DNA from: Edolisoma coerulescens
Lineage: Eukaryota; Chordata; Aves; Passeriformes; Campephagidae
Length of the DNA stretch: 64,000 nucleotides
Assembly (NCBI GenBank): GCA_013397115.1
Contig: VWZW01007171.1
Coordinates: 748,661-812,660, forward strand
Reading direction: 5' to 3'
Position 1 is the first letter of the stretch, and every line of letters begins with the position of its first letter. Positions 1 through 14,030 of the stretch are shown piece after piece. The notes below the pieces were generated by a model. The model had not been told where the DNA came from and searched no databases. It was given only the letters and a program-made list of their open reading frames with translations. Position numbers and translations under genes: made by a program.

Positions 1-3000
1 CATCTGAACTAACCTGCCCTCTCTAATCCACGATTCAAAGGATGTTGGATGTTAAAAGAATTTCATTAGTTGAAGCACTGTCATGTTGATTGAGTGTAAT
101 AGTCTTTGGGGAAATTTCTCAGATGTTTAATCAAAATGGGAGTGCCCAAGGGCACAGGAAGTTCCTGCTCTGCCCTGTTGGTCATGGAGACCATGGCAAG
201 ATCTTGTCACTGATCCTGGCAATCATTCATGATGTGCATTTTATGTGGGTGCGTGAAACAGTATAGTGCTGAAAAAGCCCTGTTACTCATGCGTTGATTT
301 CCACTCCAAGGTTTTACCGGTACCAGTGGTGTGGAGCCCAGAGCAGCTGTGGCAAGGTGTGGGGCCAAGGGAGTTGTAGAGATGGGTCTCTGTCTCTTCA
401 TGCTTTAACTGGCTTTTGTGCATCCTTCTGTTGCTCGCGCTCTTAAAGATATACATGGCACGCTGATAGAATGCTTGGTAAGTTGTGTCGCACTGTACTT
501 TCTCATCCTATGAGGAAATTGGCTTTCCTGTGGACTTCTGTCTTCCATTTGCCCAGAGCTTATGGGCAGTGGAGCTGAGGGCTCCTCCCTCCCTCAGTCA
601 GTTACTGTTTTTAGGGTGTCTGGTCTGCCCCGCAGTCTTTCTCCAACAGGAACTTTTTCTTTATTGAATTCTGCACTGCAAAGTCAGGATGGTGCTACAG
701 CGAGGTGTGATAGGGCAGCAGGGCTCACAGTGACCCTCCGTGGGGAACACGGGGAGGAGAGACCAGCAGAGCTGCACCCGGGGCAGCCTGGCTGCTCCGG
801 CTGCAGAACAAGTGCCATGAGGTGGTTTCCCTCTCTCACGTCTGAGAAGATTCAAATCAGTGCTGCAAAACTTCAAGCCAGATACTATTCAGGCTCACAT
901 CTATGCTTGGCTGGAGTTCTGATAGCCTTCTCAAAAGCAAGTTTTATTTTATTCATTTTTAGATCAACCAAAGGTGCTCTATTGACTTACTTTGATGCAA
1001 GTTAATAAGATGCATAAAGATCTTTCTCCTTTCAATTGCAAAAGATGGAAAGATGATTGGAATGGAGATCCCTGCCAACTCCCCCTCCCCACCTCAGAAA
1101 AAGGAAACATCCCACATCCCCTGTGCTGGAAAGGCATCTGAATTTAAGTTGCCTCTAAATGCACAGGGGCTTCTTTTGCAGAGGAGCCACTGAAATATGA
1201 GGATTGCTAGTGCCAGCACCCTACATGACCCCAGTTGCCGTGGATGACCATGAGGTAGAAAGTGGAATCCCAGATATTCAGACCCCCGGCTATATTTTCT
1301 TTTATCATGAATAGAGGCAACACTTGGCATGCGAGCCAAGGGTAAGTAGGAAGCCAAGGTGTTTGGTGAAAAATTGACTTCCTATGTTCAGTTGGATGGT
1401 GGCAGCCACCAGCAGGGCAGTGCCATTTTGATGTAGGTCTCCGGAAGTGAGGGCAGCCCCTGGGAAAACCCATACCAAGGGACCCTCGCCTCCTAGGCTG
1501 CTCTGCATGCCCTTGGTCAGCGGCTAAAGCAGCGGGCTTGCCTCTCCTGACTTGTTCAGTCATTCCTCGAGAAAATTTTAAGAATCTAATTTAAAACAAG
1601 GGGCTTGAATTTCATTTCCTAAAGGATGAGTCAGGAAATTTTGGTTTTCAGAAATGCTGAACATCTACAGCCTCTGCTGAGCTCAAAAGGCAAAGAGGGC
1701 AGCAGCCACATGATGAGCTGCAGAAGAACATTATACTTGAAGCCTAGCTACCCACTTACTGCACTGGATTTAGATGCTTCATTTAGGGAACCAGAGATAA
1801 ATCATTATGGCCTTTGACCTTGAACTCCGTGTTGCAGTTTTATCGTCCATGAGGCAATAGTAAAATTTACCCACAGTATTTTGAATACAATCAGGAAAAA
1901 GCAGTGAAATACACCATGAGCTGCATCATTGCATAATTGTGCATTTTCACTGTATATATAATCAAAAATAATATACGGTGCAATTAAAGAACACTTCATC
2001 TTTTAAATCTCTGTGATATTGATTTCTTTCTTTTTTTGTGTGTGTAAGCTGTGAGAGTGTGTGCATATGTTTAGCAAAATGCCCTTGAGAAATAAAATAA
2101 CATCTGAAACTCATTTTTTATTTTGTGGTAAACTTCATAACATTTTCTCAGATTCCATCCATGGGATGGATTTCCAGTTTATCTTACGTGTGAGAAATGA
2201 CCTGATAACCTATGTGTGACAGTTGTTTGGGTTTTATAAAGTGCCCTGCTCACTGTGGCATTACTCACAGATATTTGTGTGCTACTACAGAAAGCTAAGG
2301 AAAATAATTATTCTTCTATATTTAACTATTGTGTCTTCATTTAGTCCCATGTCACTTAGAAGAATCTTGCACCAGGACAGGTCTGCTTTTAAATTGGAAA
2401 ACTAAAACTGTTTTTTTTTTCTCTGTAGTTGGCTCTGGTTTTCAGTGCTTTGGAACCCACAGCTTTCTTTTCTGAAAACAGTTTGCTGGTCCTTTAATTG
2501 GCTTTTGTTTAAAGAAATATTTCTATATAGAAGCCGCTACCTGTATGAATATTGAGGAGGTAAATTGATTTCTGTGTAGAGTTCAAGGAAGGCTGTCAGA
2601 AGAGGAGGAAACACATAGCTGGCGTTAGCCCTCTAAAGAATTCCTCTGCTGGGAACCAGGGAAAGACTAAACCTAAATGAGTTTACTAATAAGGTTAATT
2701 TAAAAATTATTCTAAAGCATTGCTATTACTATTATTATGAGAGAGGTTTATTATAACTTTTCCTATTTTCAATCTCAAATGCCAGCAGTAATGACATCTT
2801 CCATGAGAATGATATTCATTATAATGCCCTGGGGCTGTGCACTCTTCTCACCTTTTTTATCTCTGACTCTTGCTGCTGGTTTTAATTCAGCATTAGGCAC
2901 AATATGAATGTCTTTGCATGGGACACAAGGCACTGCACATATACCAGCTTTTCTGAAAGCAGCTGAGAGTCTGCATCTGAAAATGCACGTTTGGTTAGTG

Positions 3001-4784
3001 TCCACAGCAATTACACTGCCAGGTGTTTCATAGACACACTGATGTAAGAATACTGGGGAAGATAATACTCTAAATCACAAATGGGAGCTTTGGCTGAAGA
3101 CAAAATGAAGAGAACAATTAGTATTTCTGGCATAATTGGATAAAACAACAAATTCTGCAGTAGGCATTCCATATTATTAAAAGGTATTGGGATAAGGTTT
3201 CTTCTGCAAACACAAAGGCAGAGCAGGGTTTTAATATAATTTATTTTCCATGTCTTTTATTGACAAATATCTAATGAAAATTACTCACATTTTCACTGTA
3301 TCTTATCAAGCCTTATTAATGAAAAGCTCCACTGTTTTGCATGGATGTTGCATCCTTTCATAAAATTTTCAGCAGCCTACGACTTAGTAAATAAAGTTGT
3401 CACTCAAACCTCATTTCCTGCCCGACTGCAACAAACCAAAATGGACACTGAATTAATGCTGAATATTGTCTGCATTTGATGTCTCTGCAAGATCTCTGTA
3501 GTATCATGTTAGATGCACTCTGCTTGAGGGACTCATCTGATTTTCTATTGTTTCCAGGAAAAGATGAGATATTACAGATCTGTCCCTGGCCTCATCTAAT
3601 TTATGCCTTTGAGATTTTTTTACAGCAGAGAAATTACAAAAATGGGAAAATCCATCTTTGCTTTACAAGACTCCTATTCAGAAGGGCTTGGAAAAGTAGA
3701 AAAATAAGTACTATGTCTTGTTTGCTCTGCTCTGTGTCTGTAACAGTATAACTGAAGTGTTAATGTTTAAGTAGTTGTCAAAGGCTCAAGAAACAAACTA
3801 AAATTCAACCTTAAAGCATTGAGATCTTTTCATGAGAACTATGAGTGCAAAAAGACATAATAACTGCAGTACTGAATTTACAGCTTTGCAGATTACTATC
3901 TGCATTTCCATTTTGCATGTGTTAGAGGGCCATATAATACAGTGAGACAGCAGTAATCCTGTATTCAGTTCCTTAAACTTTTACATTCATGCAATTTTTA
4001 TGTGGTGAGCAGCTCACACCTTTGCTGCCAATGTCAACAGGGGGAAATGTCTGCTGCTGGCTGTTTTTTGGTGTGGCATGCTCAGCTGTGCACTGGCAGC
4101 AGAGGCAGAGGGACAGCCAGATCCTTCACCTCCCATTTCTGCTCCTCAGCCAGTGGATACAAGGTCCTGCAGTGCCCTGCAAGCATTGATAGGAAGCTCA
4201 GGCGTCCTCTCTGAGATGGGGTACTCTGGCCACGTCTCCCACTGCAGGTGTTAGCCCATGGCTTGGGAGGTATGAAAATTTGAGCAGCAGAGAAATTGCA
4301 ACTTGATCTCACACTTTTCCTCTGGATGGGTCCAAGGGCTAAGCTATTGCACAAGAAAAGATGACAGCTTCCTTCTCCTGGGGTTTGCATGACAAGGCTG
4401 GCACAGGTGCATGTTCAAGGAGAAGGCTCATCAGAGCCCAGAGTCATTTTCCTGATGTCCACTCTAAAGTATCTGCACTTCAGAGGAGGCCAGGGTTAAA
4501 AGGCACCCTGCTTTTTGCACACCTGTTGGATAACTTAGGCAGGTCCCTATACAGTGTTTTGTATTTCCTGAATGCCAGTAGGACTCAGCCACATGGTTTT
4601 GGTTGCCTGTGGGGAGGTGAGACCTGTCAGCATCAGGTGGGAACTTAGCCTGGGCTAAGAGACTCAGCCTGCTGCCAATCCTCTGTTCTTTTTGGGCTCC
4701 ACCCCTCTGTCTCCATTTTTCATTTTCCTGCACTGCCCAACATCAAATATCACAGGTCATTTTTAGATGATTTAATCACGTGGG
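1..4784. other. Intergenic sequence, no gene seen
   Basis: Unassigned, mostly AT-rich sequence with a somewhat GC-richer patch near 540-840. The longest open frame (562-1005, 147 codons, plus) overlaps one on the opposite strand and shows no domain, so I treat it as chance. No transposon was recognised. Confidence 0.6.
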
Positions 4785-4822
4785 TTCTTTTTCTTTTTCT
4801 TTTTCTTTTTTTTTTCTCTTTC
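4785..4822. repeat. Polypyrimidine simple repeat (CTTTTT)n
   Basis: Four to five copies of a CTTTTT-type unit with interruptions end in a T run. It is a plain low-complexity tract. Confidence 0.9.
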
Positions 4823-5130
4823 ATCTATCTCCTATTCCAACCCTGTGACTTCCCTGAATAACATTTGCCCTGGGTGTTTGTGTAGGTGAGTTTTTTCTCT
4901 CCTATGTTCTTCCCATTTACCACAGAGTGTAACAAAGCTGACTGTTACTGGGGTCTGAAAACTACCTGAAAAAGAACAAGAAACCATTAACTTTCTTCAA
5001 GGAATGCAGGGATTCAGGATGCTCGTCTCTCTTTCAGTGAAATCATTAAATGAGGTGTCACCAATGAGATGGCTATAAACCATCTCATTCTTTTTATGCT
5101 TTTTCTGAAATGGCTCTGCATTATTGATGA

Positions 5131-5150
5131 TATTTATTTATTTATTTATT
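5131..5150. repeat. (ATTT)5 microsatellite
   Basis: Five tandem ATTT units without interruption. Confidence 0.95.
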
Positions 5151-8100
5151 CAATGACTAGCAATGCAAGGACACGTAAGAAGAAATATAGTGAAACCCTT
5201 CCAGCTCATGGTGCCATGTCATCATTCCCATCTTCCCTGAACAGTCATGAAGTACAAGGTCTATCCTAGCCACGTTGTTCCAAACATGTTAAAGGCATAG
5301 TGAAGTAAGCACAGAATTCATATGGCTCTGCATGGTTGGGATTAGATATAACTGCAGTATTAGATTGTTTTAAGATTTTGTTTTACTTTGAGACAATGCA
5401 ATAGAAATCACAACTTGAGCTCTCAGTTACAGCTGCATTTTAGAGTGTAGGTAATCTCAACTACCAATAAAAATATTTGATGACACCGGTCTTCTTGTTG
5501 GATAATATACACAAGGGGATTCATTAACCATCCTGAGTTGTGCTTCAAGCTGTGTAAGTGCCTTGCAGAAGATATTAATTTTGTATGCTAATGTTTGTGT
5601 CATCAGCTCTTTTTATTTATAGATTGGGATGCTTTTAATTTGCTCTCTATGTTTAGAAGTATATTTCTGCATGTTTCTTGTATTAAACATACAATCCTCT
5701 TACTTCCACTAGAGAAGCCATCTTCATAAGTGGTGTTTTGTCACTTTTATTTAGACAAAGTTCATAACTAATCGCTGCTTTGTTGGGGAAATCTGTCTGT
5801 GTTCAGTATACCATGATGTTGCTGAGTCCTGTGGCACCAGTGGATCTAAAGTGAGACATCTTCTCACTTCAGGTGAATGTCCTCAAACACCCTCAAGAGA
5901 GCTTGGCCAGGACTCCTTAGGACTGATTATATGAGAGACCTTAGGCGGAAGGGGCGGCTGAAGCAAGAGAGAAGCAACGCTCTTCAGTCACGAGAAGAAT
6001 GGTTCAGTTAAGAAGCATGTTTTAAAACCCTGGTGTGTATATGTGTGCCTGTGCCTATGTTGCTTTTGTCATACCTTCCTGAAGTAGGAAACTGCAATTC
6101 CAGAGTATTTCCATATGGTCAGCCTTGTTGACACCACCGAAGGGACCAGAATCCCTTAGATATTGCACTGCATGCCTGGAAACTAATCCACAACCGCTGA
6201 ATCAGAACAAACTATGTAGGTCTGTTGAGATGCAGACTTGGACACAGATCAGAGGATAATGTGTGTGCCAGAGTCCTCACCCCAATAAACACATACAGAT
6301 GTGAGCAAATGAAAACTGATAGACAGCACTTAGCTGGGGACTAATATGGGCATATTTTTGAGAGAGCTGCACTGAAGTTAGCTGGCGAATGAGAAAAAAG
6401 ACATAGGTTCTGAGGGGGAAAGTTCTAGGGAAAGGCAACCAGTAACAAACCAGTGCTACAGTTCCTTAAAGCAGAGGACACATGGAAGGAGGAACTGAAT
6501 CCTCTGACTGGTGAGGGAGCTCTCTGCCTAGGCTTCAGATCTGCATGTGTGTGTACAATGTGACAGGATGCCAACAATGCAGCAGCACATCTTTTAAAAG
6601 AAGCTAAAGAGACTTTGGACTACATGGCTCTAATGGGCTGGCTCCTAACATAGTAATCTGTCCAGCTAAACTGGAAATAATTATCAGGTGGACCATGCTT
6701 AATAAAACATGCAAAGACCAAGCATGCAGCTCTTCTGATCCATTCCTGGCTATTACCTTAAACTTTTCAAGTGATGCTTATTTATTGCTGTTAAAACATC
6801 TACCTGTTAAGAAAGTAACTGGTAATAAGGCATCTTACCTTGATTTGTACCTCTTCCATTACATCCCCTAGAAGCTCTAAACATAGTCTGGAGATGCCTG
6901 CTCCCAGCAAATAAAACAAGATCCAAAAGTGATTTGATTTTCATGCAGTCTCTGAGGTAGAACTTGATCTGTGTTTGATGGAGTTCTCACAAAAAAAGGG
7001 AAAATTAGTATGCAGCAAAATGCAGGCACCAGAGAGCTGGACACTGTTCAGGTTTAATGTTTGCCTGTTTCTGATTTATTAACCCAGTACAGATGCACCT
7101 GTTTCTTTTCAGCAGTGTCCTATTCTTTCCCCAGTTTTCCACTTGCACTGCCAGAGGCACAACAAGAATAGCTGGCTTGCCAAAATGTGCACAATACCTG
7201 CTGGCTGGGGAAGGATAAAGACCTCAAGTAGTCACAATCTCGTTTAAACACAGGTTTACTCTGTTATTACTGTGTCCTATAGCAGCAACTAAAAGCATCA
7301 CACTTTATTTCAACACAGCGTTTTGGCAGAACAGACAAAAATTGATATTGATGGAGATGACAAGTAATCATAATACACTAATTCTTCATGGTTCTTCCGT
7401 GGGTTCCCTGTGTAACCCCAGTGAAATCCCATGGACCATGGTTTTCAACCCGGGATTTATATTCTCCCCAAACCACCATCTCGGCTTTACACTTGACCCT
7501 ACATTGAGTCTTGAGCATCCAATGTGCAGCTCAGCATTCTACAGCCTTACTGATTGATTATGGATAGGCCAACACACTGACCTCATCCCATCACCCATAC
7601 AAACATGTCCTATTGCCTAGGACTACTTGGAAAGAGAATTAAAAGAATATTTCTTCTGGCAAGGATCAATATGGCAGCTGATTTTACAGACCAAATTGTT
7701 TCTCCCTGTGTAGTTACTAATCACCAGATCAGGTACCTCTCCTTTACATCTATCCACTCTGTGCTCAATGAAAACTAACAAGCTAAACCCAAGCTCTTGT
7801 AAGATTTTATTTTAATGAATCCCTACCCTGCAGTGCATCTGAAATTCAGCTGGAATTGCCAGCCTCCCTAGTTTCAAGTCTGAAATACAAGGTTTGACAT
7901 GGCTTACTGCCCATAAACAATCAGAAAATGTTTTTCTGCTTTAAAGCATTGCACAGCTTGTGAGGAGACTTTCTGGAGATGGACTGTATCCCCAGATACC
8001 ATGTCTGAGGATGAAGGAATACGTGAGGAAAGCAAATCAGAGGCACTAAACCCTTCAAGAGATTTCATTCAGTTAACATCCTTCCAGTGTTTCAAATAGC

Positions 8101-11100
8101 AGCAAGAACAAATTCTGTGTGTTAGCCAGGGTCTTGTGGGCAGACACAATAGCATGGCCACCTTCCTTCAGGGGGGAACCAGGGCTACTGGACCCCCAGC
8201 TTCCACCTTCCTTGTAACTCCGTCCACTTTCTCAAGGCTGGTGAGCAGCACCTGCCTCCGGCACAAACAAATGCGCTTGAGGGGTCACAGCCAGGGCTGA
8301 CTGTGAGCAATGCAAGGCAACCGTGCAGAACACATGCTTTGTGCTTCCCCATTTCCAGAGACTGCTCATGCTAATGGAATTGTAATTCTTTCTGAGTGGG
8401 GATATGATCAGTAAGCAAACTTACTGCAAAAATCAGTTTAAATATTTAGTTACTTTGTTCATTGAAATAAGAACTCTGAACAATTTGTGAACATGCATAA
8501 TATTCTTCCAGGAGAAAATACTCAGTCTCTGGAATATATGGATATTCTGGGCTGTTGTGGAATAAATACAACTTTCCTCTAACATTTTAACTAAAGATTT
8601 TCTGAAAAATAACAGAATAAGCCATATTAAAAAAACCTTTACCCCAGGCTACTATAAAGAAGAAAAAATGTTCCAAATGTGAACTAATGAAGTACAAAGT
8701 AATGAATATTTAATTTGCATAATTTACCAAAATGCAGTTAGGAATCCAAGCAAAATTCTTCATAAACAAAGTGTCCATTAGGCATTTACTGTAGCTTTCA
8801 TGCAATCATTAAATTTTTTTCCCCTGTATTGCTATTACTATGGTATTATACAAAGGTGAATGAACATCTCACGAGAGTGTCTAGAAGGTTCAAAGGAAAA
8901 AAACGAAACGAGGAAGGCAGTGGTGTCTATTAAATTTAAATAAGCTACCTGTTTACAGTGAAGAAGATAAAAGACTAAGCACAGCAGAAGAGCAACTGAG
9001 AAAAGGAATGGAAAAGGTAATTGAGTTTTACATTATGGGATTCTTCACTTGGCAGTGTGAATATTATTGAATTAGCCCTATTACTATAAAGATTACACAA
9101 AAGCAGAACAGTGTGAAGGCTTGCTATGAAACTTTAACAATATCAATGGAGGTAAGTGCTACCAAAACTGCACACAGGAATGTATCAGAGAAGGAATACA
9201 GTGGGATTTTTTTTAATAGAACTGAACTATGTTGTGATGTGAATTTTAATTAGAACATACAGAAAAAATAGAAGTGGGAACAGCAAAAAATGTCCATGCA
9301 CAAAGGGAAAGATTTCACAGCCACAATGTGCACAGTAAATATCAAGAGGTGAAATATTTGTATTAAAGGGAATGTCCTTCATACCATAGCTTTATTTAAC
9401 AGACTATCCCTTGCCATATCCTCTCAGTCGCTAGCTTACCAAGTTTCCTCTGGAACAAGGTCACATATTTACCTGAAATATGGATTTCACGTTGTTTTAT
9501 AGGTTCTAAGTGAGAATTAAAGGTCAGCAGATTTAAATTACTGAATATGGATCTAAAAACTGCTTTTGTTTGACTGCAGAAGATTGAACAAAAGTGGTGC
9601 TGCATTACTTCACCATCTTTTCCAACTTTTCCTTCCACACTACAACCCAAATTTATATCTGCTCCCTATACATTATTTAATTAGCTACTGACACAGGTTT
9701 TTCTGTAAAGCTTTTCCATAGGGTGTTTGAATAATCTCTAAAATCATAGCATGACACACTCAGTATTTCACAATTTTCTTCCAGAAGGTACCAGGGATAT
9801 CCTCTAAAAATAACTGACTTAAATTCAGGCTGTTTTTTCCCTACCTCAATGAAGTAGGAGAATGGAGCTGCTGTACAGGAGAACTTACCCTGGCAACAGG
9901 GGTCTTGATTAACCACAAGAAGTACTAGTGCCTCAGGCTGGTAAGAAAGTCTAATTGGGTATTAAAAGAACATTATTTTGACAAATTATACATTCTAGGA
10001 GTGAATATAGACAGCATGCTGTGTTCTGCATTTTGTCTTCTTCATATCTGAATGAAAGAGTGAATTGCCCTTGCCACGGGTCACCCCCATCTATTCCCAC
10101 ACCTTACTCTGCACTGTAAGTTAGCAACACATCCCAACTGGAAGGAGTTTTGGACAGCTGGCAAGCACAGTCCAGGGGGATCTCCTGCCTGTTTGATGCA
10201 GCTCCTGCACACTTGAAGACAGAGAAGTCAGGTAGTTGCACAGCCTCCCAGGAGCTCAACTCTGGCAACTTCAGGCATTGGCACTGGAACAGCCCAGCAG
10301 GGTGCTGGACCCATACCCCTCCGTTTAGCGAGCTGTTTGCAGACCATGGGAATTCAGCATGGAAATGTGCAAATGATGATCCATGAGAGACTAACAACAG
10401 AAGGTGAAACAATTAAAGAAGTGAAATTAGAGGAGAGATGTAAACTACCATCTAAACATAACCAGCGATAGGTCCTGAACATAACTGTATGAGTAGACAA
10501 TTTTCAGGTTTTGTCACAGATATTGCTCTTGCAGTCTTAGGGAAATTTAACAGAAAAGTGAGTAATTCTCATATTTTTGTTCCTCTAAGAGACCAGTAGT
10601 GATGTGACACTAAGGAAGCTGAAGTGAGGCACTAGGATATGGAAAGCAAAGTCCACAGTAGCTGCTTCAGCACAGTGAAATGCCATTGACCTCACTGCTC
10701 AGGAGCCTATTAACCCAATGCCAAAAGACCAGTTTAACATACTACCTCAGTTTGTAGTGGACTCCATTTCCAACAGCCTTAGCTGGGTATGTCAATATCT
10801 CCCCTGTGAGGACAGTGCAGTTTTGCTCGAGTAGCCATCTGCAGAGGACAGTCCCCACTTTAGAACAGGTGTTACACCAGAGGCATTGGTATGATTTTCT
10901 GTAAGTCAAAAAATATTTTTATTTTATGAACTATGACATAATCATAAAAAAAATTGCCCAGATTTCTTTTGAGTCATTGAAGAAGTTTTAGAAAGATGGA
11001 GGCCAGAAGGGGACCTCCCTGAAAATCCATGGACTCGGTTAACCTGAGAGCAGGAGTGCTCTGCCACCACTCACAAGTGCATTGTGCAATGGGAAGATTT

Positions 11101-13521
11101 AGCTGTGACACCCTGAGGGTATCAAATGCCTTATAAACTGCACCAAACACAACTGCAGTCCTGCAATCTTCTGTTCCTCCTCCTCCTCCATTCCTGTGTC
11201 CAACTTGTTCCTTTCCTTTTTTTCCTATCCCTGTGGTAATGACTACTCCCCTATGCACATTTGCCTCCATCCCATCCCAGCTTTCTGTATGCATTGGTGA
11301 GGAAATAACAGCTCTGATCATCAAGTTAGCAGTACATGGGTTTAACTGGGATCTGTGATGATGACAATTGTTTCATGCTCTTGGTCTTGTCTACAATCCA
11401 ACACGCAAACGCTATAAAAAGTGTTATAACAGGGATTAAACATTCTGAATATATCAGATGAGACTCAGGAAGACCAGGCTTTGCATGTTTCAGGCTGTTA
11501 CCATGCAAAAGTCCCTTAGGACTTTTCAGGGTCATGCTGGCAGCATGGCGCTCTCCCTTAAAGCAGCATTCTGATTAGAAATGCTTCCCTACTACAGCTC
11601 CAGAAATATAATGAATTAGACTGGAGACTAAGTAATTTGTACTGATGCCTTTGTAGCCCCAAGTGTGGGAGACTCCCTAATTTCCTGCCTTCTCCCTCCT
11701 GCAGAAACTGGGAGGAGTTCCCACAAAAGAAATGGGGTGAGAGTGCAAACTTGAAGGTAAGCCTGGCTCAGATGGGAAGATTAAAGGCAATTTGTTATTC
11801 ACATTGAAATGATTTTTGAGCAGTGTTCTATAAATATTAGAAATTTCATCAGTTTATTTTTATCATATGTAAGCATATTCCCTCTCCTTCCTGAACATAA
11901 ATGAACTGGCTTAATCTGACTCCTTTTCATTTAATAGAATTATTATTCCTTTTGCATCTCCCCTGCTGCTTCATATCACTGCTGAGTATTTATTAAGAAC
12001 GAGTAAAATTCATGGATTTTCCTTGCTTGCCAGGTACAGAAAAATACACAAAGTAGGCAAAGGACAATCTTTTGTGCTTACTCGGCAGGGAATGCCATGG
12101 CTATAACACGCTATTAGATTATATAAAGAAAAGTAGTAAAATCGTTGAAATGAAGCCACGATTTTCCTATCTCATGACCCAATCTTGCAAAGGGCTGATG
12201 CTGCAATTTTCACAAAAAACCTAGGATGATAAACAGGAAGACTGTGGCAGTTTCAGTTGCACAATACTACATTATGGGAAACTCAGGACCAGAAACCACA
12301 ATTTTTCAATCTGGTTCGGTCTGGGGATAAGTCTAATAAGTTTTCTCTGGAATACAGACTTTGCATTGCAAATTTAAGCCCCTAGTCAGAATGCTGTACT
12401 TAATCTTCCTTATGCCCAACACCAATTTCTTTTTATCTTTTTTACCCCTATTCCTTTTTTCCCCCATTTTCTTTGTTTCCCTATTTTCTCATGATTCCTC
12501 CAAGATGTTTCACTTTCTCCAGGGACATACTTGTTAAAACCCTATTCTCCAGAAGAGAAGATAAAGACCCTACTTCTCAAAGAAATCTGTACATTTAATT
12601 CTCATCAAAAAGATGTGGGCTCGTGTTAACATGTTTGATGTTTGCAAATTCAAAATGTATCTCACTAAACTCCTCTGAAAAGGAATTCTATTCATTGTGC
12701 ATGGAAAATTCTCAGCTCATATTACTAGTAAACATTTCTTGTAAACCAGTATATTATTTTGATAATTTTGTTTCAATTTTATGACCACATCTTAATTATA
12801 ATAAGCAACTACCAATATAAAACCTTTAGCATGTTAAAAAAAATAATTTTCAAACACTTGATAATATGTAGGAGTCATCCAAACAGTGAAAAATTTGCAG
12901 GCAGACCTTCAGAAATAATTAGGAATGTTTTATTCAGGTGTTAGTAACCTAAGTGAGCCAAAGGTGTAAATCACTTTTTGAATTTGGATTGGTACTGGGA
13001 TAACACCCTCAGGCCTAGTCTCTGGCTCCATAAAAAAGCTATCTTTGTTTCTCACAAAAATCTGAAAACTGCCACATCAGGAAAGATAACACCTGCATAG
13101 ATTACCTGAAAAATTTCTCATTGCTTGCAAAAATGATAATCTTTGCTGTGTGCACAGTGAGCATCTTCAAAAGAGAAAGGCACTGGGTTCCTTATTCTAC
13201 CTGATTCCAGCAGAACTAAGGCTGCAAAAATGAACACAGAATACTTCATGCTTGAAGAAAGACATTATTGTATCATTAAGAAATGATATCCTTCTGGCTC
13301 AGGAGAAAACCTCCAAAATTAGAAAAATAACAAAAGAAGAGTGAAACTCTCTAATAATAGGATTTATGGCTCTATTTTTTCTTTCATGTGTGTATTTTAT
13401 ACTTATAAACAAGTAAATCAGCATTTTGTACTTCAAAGTGTCACTTTGCATCCATAATACAGGATTATTTAAAGATTCCTGAATGTATTCTTGGCCTGTG
13501 TGTTTGTGTTTCTGTGTATGT
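5151..13521. other. Intergenic sequence, no gene seen
   Basis: No gene or recognisable transposon apart from the TCC microsatellite at 11175. A GC-richer patch at 8110-8345 and overlapping short opposite-strand frames at 10104-10412 have no identifiable content. Confidence 0.6.
11175..11189. repeat. (TCC)n microsatellite
   Basis: Five tandem TCC units on the plus strand. Confidence 0.9.
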
Positions 13522-13945
13522 GAAGGGCCTTGAGGTGAAGCTGTATGAGAAGCAGCTGAGGTCACTTGGTCTGTTCAGCCTGGAGAGGAGGAGACTGTGG
13601 GGAGACCTCACTGGAGTTACAACTTCCTCATGAAGGGAAGAGGAGGGGCAGGCACTGATCTCTGCTTTGTGGTGACCAGTGACAGGACCTGAGGGAATGG
13701 CCTGAGGCTGTGTCAGGGAGGTTTAGGTTGGATATTAGGAAAAGGTTCTTCACCCAGAGGGTGATTGGGCACTGGAACAGGCTCCCCAGGGAAGTGGCCA
13801 CAGCACCAAGCCTGACAGAGTTCAAGAAGATTTTGGACAATGCTCTCAGGCACATGGTGTGACTCTTGGGGACGGTCCTGTGCAGGGCCAGGAGCTGGAC
13901 TTGATGAACCTTATGGGTCCCTTCTAATTCAGCTTATTCTGTGAT
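13522..13945 (+). mobile_element. CR1 LINE fragment, 3' end, plus orientation
   Basis: The sequence has the 3' part of a CR1 element: the end of the reverse-transcriptase ORF (TGTTCAGCCTGGAGAGGAGG, then GTTTAGGTTGGATATTAGGA and CACTGGAACAGGCTCCCC) and the 3' UTR. It ends in ATTCTGTGAT. CR1 elements lack poly(A) and are usually 5'-truncated; both features hold here. An open frame on the opposite strand (13628-13855) is only a reverse reading of this element. It resembles young-to-middle-aged avian CR1 copies. Confidence 0.9.
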
Positions 13946-13966
13946 ATAATTAAAATTGTTATACAC

Positions 13967-14030
13967 TATACACGTACATAATACGTGTATATGTTTTATG
14001 CATACACACACACGCACACATGCATACATA
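13967..14030. repeat. Alternating purine-pyrimidine microsatellite with palindrome
   Basis: A 10-bp perfect inverted repeat (TATACACGTA, loop CATAA, TACGTGTATA; 13967-13991) is followed by a short imperfect CA run (14003-14030). It begins about 20 bp after the CR1 3' end at 13945. Confidence 0.85.

Noticed and set aside
562..1005. 147-codon open frame, plus strand
   Set aside because: It overlaps frames on both strands and has no homology I recognise. The patch is locally GC-richer, which lengthens chance frames.
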